Part shown: piece after piece, positions 1 through 7,643 of the stretch
Position numbering within the stretch: the stretch's first letter is position 1
Layout: each line of letters starts with the position of its first letter
NCBI RefSeq assembly: GCF_001244735.1
Contig: NZ_LN868936.1
Location: 266,674-303,759, forward strand
Origin: Bacillus andreraoultii
Lineage (GTDB): Bacteria; Bacillota; Bacilli; Bacillales; Caldibacillaceae
DNA length: 37,086 nt
Direction of reading: 5' to 3'
The notes under the pieces: model-generated
The model's input: only the letters and a program-made list of their open reading frames with translations
Database searches by the model: none
Told to the model about the DNA's origin: nothing
Translations under genes and position numbers: made by a program

Positions 1-25
1 AAACAATAATTTTGGAGGTGCCCTT

Positions 26-1687
26 ATGTTTAAACATTATAACATGAATCAAGTAGTTTTACCGCTAAATTTAGAAATTAAGTTGAAAGAAAACGATATT
101 GCTTTTGCGATCAATGATCTTGTCGAGAGTATTCCCGAAGAAGCTTTCGAGGACTTCATACGACAAACCGGCCGTCCCGCGTATCATCCTCGTATGATGT
201 TGAAAGTCATTTTGTGTGGATATACGCAATCCGTGTTTTCCGGCCGTAAAATAGAAGCTTTATTACAGGATAGTATCCGCATGATGTGGCTGGCTCAAGG
301 ACATGAACCTAGCTATCGCACCATCAATCGCTTCCGTTCTAATCCACTCATTGAAAACATCCTACGTGAATGCTTTGTCCAGTTCCGAAATCAGCTCGTG
401 GAAAAGGAATTGATTGAAGAGGAAGCCATTTTTATTGATGGTACAAAAATTGAAGCAAACGCAAATAAGTTCACCTTTGTATGGCGGAAGTCCATTGAAA
501 GATATAGTGATAAGCTAATCGAAAAGTCCAATCAACTGTATGATGAGCTGCTAGAGAAGGAGATCATCCCAGCAATAGAGCGAGAAAAGGAAGAGGAACT
601 TTCCGTCAAAGAAATGGAAGAAGTAGTCGAAAAGTTAGACGAGAAAATCGAGGAATATAATAAAAAGATTGAAGTATCTGAAGTTGGGAGTGAACGGAAA
701 AAGCTCCGTTCCGAACGCAAATTACCCATACAATCTCGGAAGCAATGGATGGATTTCATTACTCGCAAACAAAAGTATCAAAACGATATGGAGATTTTCG
801 GTGATCGCAATAGTTACTCAAAGACGGACCCAGATGCGACGTTTATGCGCATGAAGGACGACTACATGAAGAACGGTCAATTGAAAGCTGGTTACAATGT
901 CCAAATTGCGACGGAAGGTCAATATGTGCTCGCTTACGATGTTTTCCCAAACCCGACCGATACACGCACTTTAATTCCTTTTCTCGACACGATTGAAGAA
1001 AACTTTTTCGAGCTTCCGGAATTCATTGTCGCGGATGCAGGATATGGTAGCGAACAGAATTATGAAGATATCATCGAGAATCGAAATCGAACGCCACTTA
1101 TTACATACAATCAATATCGAAAGGAGAAGAAAAAGAAGCATAAGGACAACGCTTTTCATGTAGATAATTGGGAATATAATGAGGACGAAGATACTTTTCT
1201 GTGCCCAAATGGTCGGAAAGTACGATTTAGCCATCATTCCAAACGAACAGACAGGTACGGATTCACCCGTGAATTTAAAGTGTACGAGTGTGAGGACTGT
1301 TCGGATTGTCCACTCCGCGATTTATGCACGAAAGCAAAAGAAGGGAACAACCGAAAAGTCTACATAAATGAAAAGTGGGAGTCCCAAAAAGAATATGTAC
1401 GTACGAAGCTTTCAGACGAGAAAACTGGTGAAATTTACGGAAAACGTAAAATTGATGTAGAACCAGCGTTCGGTTTTCTGAAGGCTAATTTAGGTTTCAC
1501 TCGTTTTTCCGTCAGAGGAAAACAGAAAGTGAAAAATGAATTAGCCTTTGCGTTGATGGCGGTGAATATGAGAAAAGTCACCGCCATCAGCGGTAAAATA
1601 GTGACGAGAAATGGAAAAACCCCACAAAAAAGGTTCCAAGCAAATTTTTTATTGCCTGGAACCTTTTTATATACTACTTTTGGCTAG
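26..1687 (+). CDS. IS1182 family transposase
   Basis: This 553-residue protein is a DDE-type transposase that cuts and joins the ends of its own element. The N-terminal part (residues about 50-110, RPAYHPRMMLKV then a helical DNA-binding region) is the usual IS1182/IS5-like start. The acidic catalytic residues are likely in IFIDGTKIEANANK (about 137-150), IVADAGYG (about 337-344) and the C-terminal KIDVEPAFGFLKANLGF block (about 482-498). A charged coiled-coil insert lies between residues 165 and 240. A cysteine-rich stretch (CEDCSDCPLRDLC, about 424-436) precedes the last catalytic block and is common in this family. The start is supported by GGAGGTG at 15-21. The last codons overlap a transcription terminator hairpin. 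Length is normal and no frameshift is visible. Confidence 0.95.
   Translation: MFKHYNMNQVVLPLNLEIKLKENDIAFAINDLVESIPEEAFEDFIRQTGRPAYHPRMMLKVILCGYTQSVFSGRKIEALLQDSIRMMWLAQGHEPSYRTINRFRSNPLIENILRECFVQFRNQLVEKELIEEEAIFIDGTKIEANANKFTFVWRKSIERYSDKLIEKSNQLYDELLEKEIIPAIEREKEEELSVKEMEEVVEKLDEKIEEYNKKIEVSEVGSERKKLRSERKLPIQSRKQWMDFITRKQKYQNDMEIFGDRNSYSKTDPDATFMRMKDDYMKNGQLKAGYNVQIATEGQYVLAYDVFPNPTDTRTLIPFLDTIEENFFELPEFIVADAGYGSEQNYEDIIENRNRTPLITYNQYRKEKKKKHKDNAFHVDNWEYNEDEDTFLCPNGRKVRFSHHSKRTDRYGFTREFKVYECEDCSDCPLRDLCTKAKEGNNRKVYINEKWESQKEYVRTKLSDEKTGEIYGKRKIDVEPAFGFLKANLGFTRFSVRGKQKVKNELAFALMAVNMRKVTAISGKIVTRNGKTPQKRFQANFLLPGTFLYTTFG
1632..1668 (+). terminator. Rho-independent terminator inside the 3' end of the transposase gene
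   Basis: GGTTCCAAGCAA at 1632-1643 pairs with TTGCCTGGAACC at 1652-1663 (12 bp, one mismatch, 8-nt loop) and is followed by TTTTT. The stem lies within the last coding codons, before the stop at 1685-1687, so the end of the protein is also terminator sequence. Confidence 0.8.
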
Positions 1688-1722
1688 TTATGTCCCAGCC
1701 TCATTTTACATATTATAAATAC

Positions 1723-2223
1723 TTATTTTATCTTCCTCTGCCTAATAACGCCTACAATTAATGGTAACATAGCAGCTATGACAATAACTGGTAAAAACCA
1801 AATGCCAGATCTTTCCCACCATTTTAAAGCAATTAGTACACTTTCAAATAATAAGGCTGAAAAGGTTAGTAGACAGACATTCTTTAATTGATTTAACATT
1901 TTTCGGCTAATTAAATAAAATTGTGCAGCATTTTCCTCATTCAAGCGACTCGGGTAATTATGAATTTCCGGGTAATTTTCTAGAATTTGCATAAAAATAA
2001 GTGTTAATCCACCAATAATTGGTAATATAAGCAGTTCCCACTTTGAACCCCAACGATCAATTTCCCCCGCTAAATTGTAATGTGCTGGAACTTTATCCGG
2101 TAGGCGCCCCCATATACCTATAAGAAAAACGATGGAAGCAATATATGTCGTGTAGCCGATACTATCAAATATCCATTCACTCTTTGTTTTTGGAAGTTTT
2201 ATTTTTGGACGTTGTGAGTTCAT
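1723..2223 (-). CDS. DUF1648 domain membrane protein
   Basis: This 166-residue protein is predicted to be an integral membrane protein. Four hydrophobic segments are visible at about residues 20-40, 64-82, 113-131 and 139-158. The DUF1648 signature lies between the first two (VPAHYNLAGEIDRWGSK, about 46-62). Proteins with this domain occur alone or as part of SdpI-like immunity and signal proteins in Firmicutes; no biochemical role can be read from the sequence. The ATG at 2223 was chosen because GGGGAG sits 6-7 bases upstream, whereas the in-frame upstream ATG at 2256 has no ribosome binding site. The gene stands alone, transcribed toward the IS1182 element, with about 20 bp between its stop and the element end. 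Confidence 0.8.
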   Translation of the reverse strand: MNSQRPKIKLPKTKSEWIFDSIGYTTYIASIVFLIGIWGRLPDKVPAHYNLAGEIDRWGSKWELLILPIIGGLTLIFMQILENYPEIHNYPSRLNEENAAQFYLISRKMLNQLKNVCLLTFSALLFESVLIALKWWERSGIWFLPVIVIAAMLPLIVGVIRQRKIK

Positions 2224-2615
2224 CCGAATCTCCCCTTTATAAAGAAAAAGTATCATTCATTATAACTTAGAATACGACTTTCATCATAAAAAGTTTCAAA
2301 TTCGTATATATTAATTAGAGCTGTTGTTCTTCACTAAGTAGGTCGCATATCTATGGGCATCTCCTTAAGCCAGCGCTTCCTCGAATAATCAAAACCTTGA
2401 AGTCACTACCAAAATCGACCACAATAAATTTTTAAAAGCAATAATCTTTGAGAAGCCGGCTCCTTAAGGCTAATTGTTGGACAAGCATTTTACGAACATT
2501 GTAAAATAGAGTCAATAGATGTCGAATTTTGATAACTATTATTGTGAGTATTTTCACACCATAAAAGATTCATTATCGTTTTTCAAAAAAGAGCTAACGA
2601 AAGAGAGGAATGTTT
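2224..2615. other. Intergenic stretch, no gene seen
   Basis: This AT-rich region separates the divergently transcribed DUF1648 and 3-hydroxyacyl-CoA dehydrogenase genes. It must hold promoters for both, but I could not single out convincing -35/-10 pairs. No ORF with a ribosome binding site and no long inverted repeat was found. Confidence 0.5.
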
Positions 2616-3518
2616 ATGAATTACAGAAATATAACAGTTGCTGGAAGTGGAGTTTTAGGTAGCCAAATCGCATATCAAACAGCATTCAAAGGGTTTAATG
2701 TTTCAATTTATGATATAAATGATGCAGCACTAGAGCAAGCAAAAGAAAGAATACTGAAATTAAAACCTCGTTATCAAGAAGATTTAGGGGCCTCACAAGA
2801 AGAAGTAGATGCCGCTTATGATCGTTTATCATTCTATAGCGATTTAGGGAAGGCAGTCACAGATGCTGACCTCGTTATTGAAGCAATTCCTGAACGTGTC
2901 GATATTAAAGTAGATTTTTATACAAAATTAGCCAAAGTAGCTCCTGAAAAAACCGTATTCGTTACAAACTCTTCAACTTTATTACCAAGTCAATTTGCAG
3001 ACGCAACGGGCCGGCCTGAGAAATTTTTAGCCCTTCACTTTGCAAATGAAATTTGGAAAAATAATACAGCTGAAGTGATGAGACATCCAGGTACAAATAT
3101 GAAATACTTTGATGAAATTTTAGAGTTCGCTAAAGCAATTGGCATGGTTGGCTTACCAATTTATAAAGAACAACCAGGTTATATTTTAAATTCTTTATTA
3201 GTTCCACTATTAGATGCCGCTCAAATGTTATTATTAAAAGAAGTATCTGATCCAGAAACAATTGACAAAACATGGATGATTGGTACTGGGGCTCCATTAG
3301 GTCCATTTGCAATTCTTGATGTTGTAGGAATAACAACTGCTTACAATATTACTGTTGCTAAAGCAGAGGCAACTGGTTCAGAAGAATATAAAAAATTAGC
3401 TGAACTACTAAAAACAGAATATATTGATAAAGGAAAACTAGGTCGCGAAACAGGTGAAGGTTTCTATAAATATCCGAACCCAAGTTTCGCCCAACCAGGA
3501 TTTTTAAAAGGGGAATAA
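2616..3518 (+). CDS. 3-hydroxyacyl-CoA dehydrogenase, NAD-binding
   Basis: This 300-residue protein matches the soluble 3-hydroxyacyl/3-hydroxybutyryl-CoA dehydrogenase family, which interconverts 3-hydroxyacyl-CoA and 3-oxoacyl-CoA using NAD(P). A Rossmann domain opens with VAGSGVLGSQIA (GxGxxG at residues 10-15) and the family block DADLVIEAIPE follows at about 84-94. The likely catalytic His is in LHFANEIW (about residue 141). A C-terminal helical domain (from about 185) ends in the usual GRETGEGFYKYPNP motif. HFANEIWKNN differs from the HFFNP seen in most family members, so the substrate may differ. The ATG at 2616 is preferred to the one at 2610 because AGAGAGG (2602-2608) is 7 bases from it but only 1 base from the earlier ATG. 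The gene is monocistronic with its own terminator. Confidence 0.85.
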   Translation: MNYRNITVAGSGVLGSQIAYQTAFKGFNVSIYDINDAALEQAKERILKLKPRYQEDLGASQEEVDAAYDRLSFYSDLGKAVTDADLVIEAIPERVDIKVDFYTKLAKVAPEKTVFVTNSSTLLPSQFADATGRPEKFLALHFANEIWKNNTAEVMRHPGTNMKYFDEILEFAKAIGMVGLPIYKEQPGYILNSLLVPLLDAAQMLLLKEVSDPETIDKTWMIGTGAPLGPFAILDVVGITTAYNITVAKAEATGSEEYKKLAELLKTEYIDKGKLGRETGEGFYKYPNPSFAQPGFLKGE

Positions 3519-3876
3519 AAGACTAGCATCGGCATCACAAGACATGGCAATCATGCCCCCCTTCATATAAAATTCAGTTTTTCTATTAGGAAAGGTCGGT
3601 TCATTAGAGCCGGCTTTTTTATTTTCGCAACTTAGAAGCCTCATGACCTCGCAGCTGATAAAAGTTTTTTCGCCGAACGCTAGTTTCTTTGGTTAACTAA
3701 AGGATCAAGCGTCCCTCAGTTTTTTATAGAAGCCCCAAAAAATCAGGTACAAACCTGGATTGGCGTATGTGATAAAGCCATGCACATTGGAATACAACCC
3801 AACATTTTTTAAAATTTATTTATCCCTTTTTAGCAAAACCATCTATAACAATAGTGAAAGGAGGAGGTGATACAAA
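3519..3876. other. Intergenic stretch with terminator only
   Basis: Apart from the terminator at 3591-3622, I see no gene here. A short inverted pair GGTacaaACC lies near 3751-3762. The promoter of the three-gene cluster that follows must be in the last 100 bases, which are very AT-rich, but no clear -35/-10 pair stands out. Confidence 0.4.
3591..3622 (+). terminator. Rho-independent terminator after the hydroxyacyl-CoA dehydrogenase
   Basis: AAAGGTCGGTTC and GAGCCGGCTTTT form a 12-bp stem with three G-T pairs and a 4-nt loop, followed by a T run. Confidence 0.75.
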
Positions 3877-4095
3877 ATGGCAGAAGCAAATATCATCAAA
3901 ACAAACTTCCGGATCCTTTACGAATTCGGCCTAGATCAAAAAGGAGAAACTGTATTTAAAACAAAGAGCTATAACAATGTGAAAACAAGCAGCACGGATG
4001 AACAAATTTATGAAGCGGCATTGGCAATTGCATCACTATCAAGCTTACCTTTCTTCAATGTTGAGCGAGATGATAAGAAAGAAATTTATGGTTAA
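3877..4095 (+). CDS. DUF1659 domain protein
   Basis: This 72-residue protein of unknown function belongs to the DUF1659 family of small Bacillales proteins. The characteristic features are the LYEFGLDQKGETVFKTKSY strand region and the helical YEAALAIASLSSLPFFNVER block near the C terminus. It has no signal peptide or membrane segment. The start is fixed by an excellent AAAGGAGGAGGTGAT ribosome binding site, 7-8 bases before the ATG. It is the first gene of a compact set with a DUF2922 gene 19 bp downstream and a YvrJ gene after that. This trio recurs in Bacillales genomes, which suggests a shared job, but none is known. Confidence 0.85.
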   Translation: MAEANIIKTNFRILYEFGLDQKGETVFKTKSYNNVKTSSTDEQIYEAALAIASLSSLPFFNVERDDKKEIYG

Positions 4096-4114
4096 TTCGT
4101 AAGGAGGGAACGAA

Positions 4115-4333
4115 ATGGATACAACATTGGAACTCGTCTTTTTAGCTACAGATGGTCGTACGGTTCGGATTTCCGTTAACGATCCAAAGGAAAATTTAGA
4201 CGAAGAATTAATTAAAAATGTCATGAACCAAATCCTGTTAGCGGATGTCTTCCAAGCGTCAAGTGGTGCTTCCTTGGCATCCATCAAAGAAGCGAGAATA
4301 GTTAGCAGATCTACTGAAGTATTTAACTTTTAA
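4115..4333 (+). CDS. DUF2922 domain protein
   Basis: This 72-residue protein belongs to the DUF2922 family. It opens with a beta-strand pair around a short turn (LELVFLATDGRTVRISVNDPK, residues 5-25). A helical middle follows (LDEELIKNVMNQILLADVF), then a C-terminal strand (IKEARIVSRSTEVFNF). It is soluble with no motifs suggesting catalysis. AAGGAGGGAACGAA stands before the ATG. It is the same length as its DUF1659 neighbour, and the two have a related layout, so they may be distant relatives or partners. Function is unknown. Confidence 0.85.
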   Translation: MDTTLELVFLATDGRTVRISVNDPKENLDEELIKNVMNQILLADVFQASSGASLASIKEARIVSRSTEVFNF

Positions 4334-4347
4334 TTATAAAAATGAAT

Positions 4348-4398
4348 GGAGGCTTTGAGGGGAACACTTTTACTGCCCTAGCCTCCCTGTATTGGAGG
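4348..4398 (+). promoter_or_regulatory. Alternative RNA hairpins in front of the YvrJ gene
   Basis: GGAGGCT (4348-4354) pairs perfectly with AGCCTCC (4380-4386), and AGGG/CCCT inside adds to the stem. The same CCTCC (4382-4386) can instead pair with GGAGG (4394-4398), which is the ribosome binding site of the next gene. The two hairpins exclude each other, so the first one would keep the ribosome binding site open. A regulatory role is inference; the first hairpin could also be a weak processing or stabilising structure. Confidence 0.4.
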
Positions 4399-4406
4399 AG
4401 TTAAAT

Positions 4407-4547
4407 ATGACAGAATGGTACACATTGATTGGGGAAGTTGGTTTTCCGGTTATCGTCACTTTAATCTTGCTTTATCGAATCGAGACAAAGCTTGATCAAG
4501 TTATCCAGTCGATTAACAAACTACCCGATCAAATGACCAGAGTGTAG
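4407..4547 (+). CDS. YvrJ family small protein
   Basis: This 46-residue protein is too short for many gene finders. It has one hydrophobic helix (IGEVGFPVIVTLILLY, about residues 8-23), then an amphipathic positively and negatively charged helix (RIETKLDQVIQSINKLPDQM). This is the YvrJ family pattern (GFP then LLxRIExKLD). It is probably a single-pass membrane protein with a short cytosolic tail, resembling small phage holin-like or BhlA-like proteins in outline only. The start at 4407 is supported by TTGGAGGAG ending 6-7 bases upstream. It is the third gene of the DUF1659-DUF2922-YvrJ cluster and is followed by a terminator. Function is unknown. Confidence 0.8.
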   Translation: MTEWYTLIGEVGFPVIVTLILLYRIETKLDQVIQSINKLPDQMTRV

Positions 4548-4635
4548 ATTTTCCTTTAAAAAATAGTTGTTACTCTCTTACTATAAATGACAACATTAGA
4601 ATCCCTTATTTGATAAGAACGGATACATTTTTTTC

Positions 4636-4674
4636 AAATCTACTCGGTCAATGCTACTGAGTAGATTTTTATTT
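4636..4674 (+). terminator. Rho-independent terminator of the DUF1659-DUF2922-YvrJ cluster
   Basis: AAATCTACTC (4636-4645) and GAGTAGATTT (4659-4668) form a perfect 10-bp stem followed by a T-rich tail. Confidence 0.85.
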
Positions 4675-4760
4675 TTATTTGTCAAAAACTCATGACGAGA
4701 AGTCACAAGGTTTCTCGACATATTTCTAAAAACTAGTTACTTTACCACATTGAGTTTTGT

Positions 4761-4890
4761 TACGAAGTTTGGGTGATTTTTCCGAAGTTCCTTGCTTTTT
4801 TCCGAAGATTGCGGTTTTATTTCCGAAGATGGTCTCGATAGTTCCGATGTTGCACTCGTTTTTCCGAAGTAGATATGATTTTCCGAAGTT
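4761..4890. repeat. Array of TCCGAAG motifs at 20-21 bp spacing
   Basis: The heptamer TCCGAAG or a one-base variant starts at 4761 (TACGAAG), 4781, 4801, 4822, 4843 (TCCGATG), 4863 and 4882. Each copy is usually preceded by a T run. The spacing is close to two turns of the DNA helix, so the motifs would sit on one face. The bases between the motifs are not conserved. The array ends about 70 bp before the reductase promoter. Open frames through it on both strands have no ribosome binding site and are best explained as repeat DNA. Confidence 0.7.
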
Positions 4891-4962
4891 TCCAGTAGAC
4901 TCCCCTAGAAAGAATCTCAAACTCTACCTTTTCAATCCCTCTATTAAAATGACCTCATACTA

Positions 4963-4991
4963 TTGCTTCAACGATCTATACATGTTATTAT
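4963..4991 (+). promoter_or_regulatory. Likely sigma-A promoter of the reductase operon
   Basis: TTGCTT (4963-4968) and TATTAT (4986-4991) are separated by 17 bases. Transcription would start near 4998-5000, about 50 bases before the riboswitch aptamer. Prediction by eye only. Confidence 0.5.
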
Positions 4992-5047
4992 CATTATGAC
5001 ACTAGATACAGTGCTATCTTCAAACAAAAACACAATATATTGAAAAC

Positions 5048-5218
5048 TAGCAAGTTACGGTGCCATTACAAGGCTTAATAGGGAATCCGGTGAAAGTCCG
5101 GAACTGTCCCCGCAACTGTAAATGCGAACGAAAAGAGATTAACCCACTGTACTTCTTTGTACGGGAAGGGATCTGAGTAGGAAGATGCATAAGTCAGGAG
5201 ACCTGCCATAACTTGTTA
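5048..5218 (+). promoter_or_regulatory. Cobalamin (AdoCbl) riboswitch aptamer
   Basis: The conserved landmarks of the B12 riboswitch are present in order: GGTGCC, the AATAGGGAATCCGGTG core, CCCCGCAACTGTA, and the B12 box variant AGTCAGGAGACCTGCC. The P1 stem is TAGCAAGTTA (5048-5057) with TAACTTGTTA (5209-5218), 10 bp with one G-T pair. It senses coenzyme B12 and in this family normally lowers expression when B12 is plentiful. Here it lies in the leader of a class I ribonucleotide reductase operon. Confidence 0.95.
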
Positions 5219-5249
5219 AAGTTTCGATTCTTCGGGGGATAGGAAGATG

Positions 5250-5298
5250 AAACGATAGTAGAGATGAATATGTTATGTCTTCATTCTTTCTATCGTTT
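5250..5298 (+). promoter_or_regulatory. Expression-platform hairpin next to the riboswitch terminator
   Basis: AAACGATAG (5250-5258) pairs perfectly with CTATCGTTT (5290-5298), and GATGAA / TTCAT add an inner stem. The right arm ends one base before the terminator stem begins. Whether this hairpin competes with the aptamer P1 strand or stacks on the terminator needs folding of the whole leader. Confidence 0.5.
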
Positions 5299-5327
5299 AA
5301 TCCGCTACCCCTATAGCGGATTTTTTT
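5299..5327 (+). terminator. Riboswitch-controlled terminator
   Basis: AATCCGCT (5299-5306) pairs with AGCGGATT (5315-5322) and is followed by a T run, 27 bases before the start codon of the first reductase gene. This indicates control by premature termination. Confidence 0.85.
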
Positions 5328-5353
5328 ATTATTTAAAAATGGAAGGTGATTAC

Positions 5354-7618
5354 ATGACTAAATTATTACTTGATAAAGAGGATATTAGGAAAGAGGACTT
5401 GGCAAATTACATTGATAGGATAACAAACCATTACTCGGGGATTAACCCACTACACTTCAAAGAAAAAATATTACGCGCATTCAATTCTAATAATAAGCTA
5501 ACTTTCGATCAACTGACGAATCTATTAATTACAAGCTCCCTCGAACAAATGGATGAGGCCAACCCACAATGGTCCCATGTCGCCGCACATTTTTACTTGG
5601 ATCAACTATATCGTCATGCAAGTCGGAATCGAGGATATTACGCTGAACAAAAATATGGAAGTTACTATCAACTACAAAAACTTTTAGTCTCTAAAGGTAT
5701 TTATTCACCAAATATATTAGAAAAGTATACGGAGACAGAATTGAATGAGCTAGAAAAAATCATTGACCCTGAACTTGATTTACTTTTTGATTATGTTGGC
5801 TTACATACACTTACGAATCGGTATTTAGCGACGGATTATGAAAAAAACATATATGAACTACCACAAGAACGTTGGTTAACAATTGCTCTATTTTTAATGC
5901 AAGATGAGCCAAAACATAAACGCTCTACCCTTGTCCGTGAAGCGTACTGGGCCTTATCGAACCTTTATATGACCGTTGCAACACCCACACTTGCTAATGC
6001 AGGACTGAATCATGGCCAGTTATCAAGCTGTTTTATTGACACAGTAGAAGATTCATTAATTGATATATACCATTCAAACACAGATATTGCACGTCTCTCT
6101 AAAGGCGGTGGTGGAATCGGTGTTTACATCGGTAAAGTGAGAAGTCGAGGGAGTTCCATTAAAGGTTTCAAGGGGGCTTCATCCGGTGTCATTCCGTGGA
6201 TTAAACAACTAAATAACACAGCAGTTAGTGTTGATCAACTCGGTAGGCGAAAAGGAGCTATCGCAGTTTACTTAGATGTTTGGCACGCTGATATTTTGTC
6301 ATTTCTCGATTTAAAGCTAAACAATGGGGATGAAAGGCAACGTGCCCATGACATTTTCACTGGTGTATGTGTACCTGATGTCTTTATGGAACAAGTAGAA
6401 AAGCGTGGAGATTGGTACTTATTTGATCCACTTGAAGTAGAAGAAGTCATGGGATTCCGTTTGGAAGATTACTATGATGAGAAAAAAGGTACGGGTTCCT
6501 TCCGTGAAAAGTATTTCCAATGTGTAGAAAATAACGCTTTGTCAAAAACAAAAATTCCTGCGATTCAAATGATGATTCGTATAATGAAGTCTCAACTTGA
6601 AACCGGAACACCGTTTATGTTTTATCGGGATGAAGTAAATCGAAAAAATCCAAATAAACATACTGGGATGATTTACTCTAGTAATTTATGTACAGAAATT
6701 ATGCAAAATATGTCCCCAACCGTTCAATTTGAAGAGACGGTAGACGGTGACACAATTATTTCGTATCGAAAAGCTGGAGATATGGTCGTTTGTAATCTTT
6801 CATCTATTAATTTAGGCAAGGCTATACCGGACAACGTTCTAGAGCGCCTCATTCCTATTCAAGTTCGAATGTTAGATAACGTGATTGACTTAAATACGAT
6901 AGAAGTAAAACAAGCAACGATAACAAATAAAAAATATCGATCGATTGGACTTGGTACATTTGGCTGGCATCATTTGCTAGCTTTGAAAGGAATTCAGTGG
7001 GAATCTGAAGAGGCAATACAACTCGCCGATTACTTATATGAAAAAATTGCTCAATTAACGATTACAGCAAGTATGGAATTAGCAAAAGAAAAAGGAGCAT
7101 ACTCACAATTTGACGGAAGTGATTGGCAAACCGGGGAATACTTCCATCTTAGAGGCTATTTAACTGGAGAGAATGCAGAAGTTTGGAAAGCGATCATGCA
7201 TGATGTACGAGCATATGGACTTAGAAATGGTTATCTTATGGCGATTGCTCCAAACTCCAGCACATCGGTTATTTCCGGATCTACAGCGAGTATTGACCCT
7301 ATTTTCAAACCTTTTTATTACGAGGAAAAAAAGGACTATAAACTTCCTGTTGTAGCCCCTGATTTGGATCATCGAACTTACGATGTTTATAGACGGTCTG
7401 CCTATATTGTTGATCAACGATGGTCAATTCGGCAAAATGCTGCCAGAATGCGACATATTGATCAATCCATTTCATTTAACTTTTATGTGCCAAATACAAT
7501 TAAAGCACAAGTACTACTAGATTTACATTTGCAAGCTTGGGAATCTGGGCTTAAATCAACCTACTACGTTCGTTCAACGGCAACCGATATAGAAGAATGT
7601 GAATGGTGTGCTTCTTAA
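5354..7618 (+). CDS. nrdA: Ribonucleoside-diphosphate reductase class I, alpha subunit
   Basis: The large catalytic subunit (754 residues) reduces ribonucleoside diphosphates to deoxyribonucleotides. All radical-chemistry residues are visible. The redox pair is C226 (SSCF) and C480 (VVCNLSS). The thiyl cysteine is C446 within NLCTE, with N444 and E448 flanking. The tyrosine pair YY is 737/738, and the C-terminal CxxC shuttle is 749/752. A GGGGIG substrate loop is at 251-256. Length and order match NrdA-type enzymes better than the ~700-residue NrdE of B. subtilis, but databases may call it NrdE. The N-terminal ATP-cone region is degenerate (no KRDG-type loop). The ATG at 5354 follows GGAAGGTG at 5341-5348; in-frame upstream codons run through the riboswitch terminator and are rejected. 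A flavodoxin gene follows 25 bp downstream. Control is by the B12 riboswitch. Confidence 0.93.
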   Translation: MTKLLLDKEDIRKEDLANYIDRITNHYSGINPLHFKEKILRAFNSNNKLTFDQLTNLLITSSLEQMDEANPQWSHVAAHFYLDQLYRHASRNRGYYAEQKYGSYYQLQKLLVSKGIYSPNILEKYTETELNELEKIIDPELDLLFDYVGLHTLTNRYLATDYEKNIYELPQERWLTIALFLMQDEPKHKRSTLVREAYWALSNLYMTVATPTLANAGLNHGQLSSCFIDTVEDSLIDIYHSNTDIARLSKGGGGIGVYIGKVRSRGSSIKGFKGASSGVIPWIKQLNNTAVSVDQLGRRKGAIAVYLDVWHADILSFLDLKLNNGDERQRAHDIFTGVCVPDVFMEQVEKRGDWYLFDPLEVEEVMGFRLEDYYDEKKGTGSFREKYFQCVENNALSKTKIPAIQMMIRIMKSQLETGTPFMFYRDEVNRKNPNKHTGMIYSSNLCTEIMQNMSPTVQFEETVDGDTIISYRKAGDMVVCNLSSINLGKAIPDNVLERLIPIQVRMLDNVIDLNTIEVKQATITNKKYRSIGLGTFGWHHLLALKGIQWESEEAIQLADYLYEKIAQLTITASMELAKEKGAYSQFDGSDWQTGEYFHLRGYLTGENAEVWKAIMHDVRAYGLRNGYLMAIAPNSSTSVISGSTASIDPIFKPFYYEEKKDYKLPVVAPDLDHRTYDVYRRSAYIVDQRWSIRQNAARMRHIDQSISFNFYVPNTIKAQVLLDLHLQAWESGLKSTYYVRSTATDIEECEWCAS

Positions 7619-7643
7619 ATAGATAGGGAAAAGGAGTTTAAAC

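Larger units (their letters stand above)
1..1702 (+). mobile_element. IS1182-family insertion sequence, left end outside window
   Basis: The element consists of one transposase gene followed by a terminator hairpin and the end sequence TTATGTCCCAGCCTC at about 1688-1702, a terminus typical of Bacillales IS1182 elements. The matching left inverted repeat (expected GAGGCTGGGACATAA) is not present in bases 1-25, so the left end must lie before the window. The reading frame is intact, so the copy could be active. Target-site duplication cannot be judged. Confidence 0.8.

Noticed and set aside
4726-4999. Open frames on both strands across the TCCGAAG array (64 and 80 codons)
   Set aside because: Neither has a ribosome binding site, and both protein sequences simply reflect the repeated DNA motif.
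5264-5353. Longer N terminus for the reductase alpha subunit
   Set aside because: The extra 30 codons run through the riboswitch expression platform and terminator; the ATG at 5354 has a good ribosome binding site.
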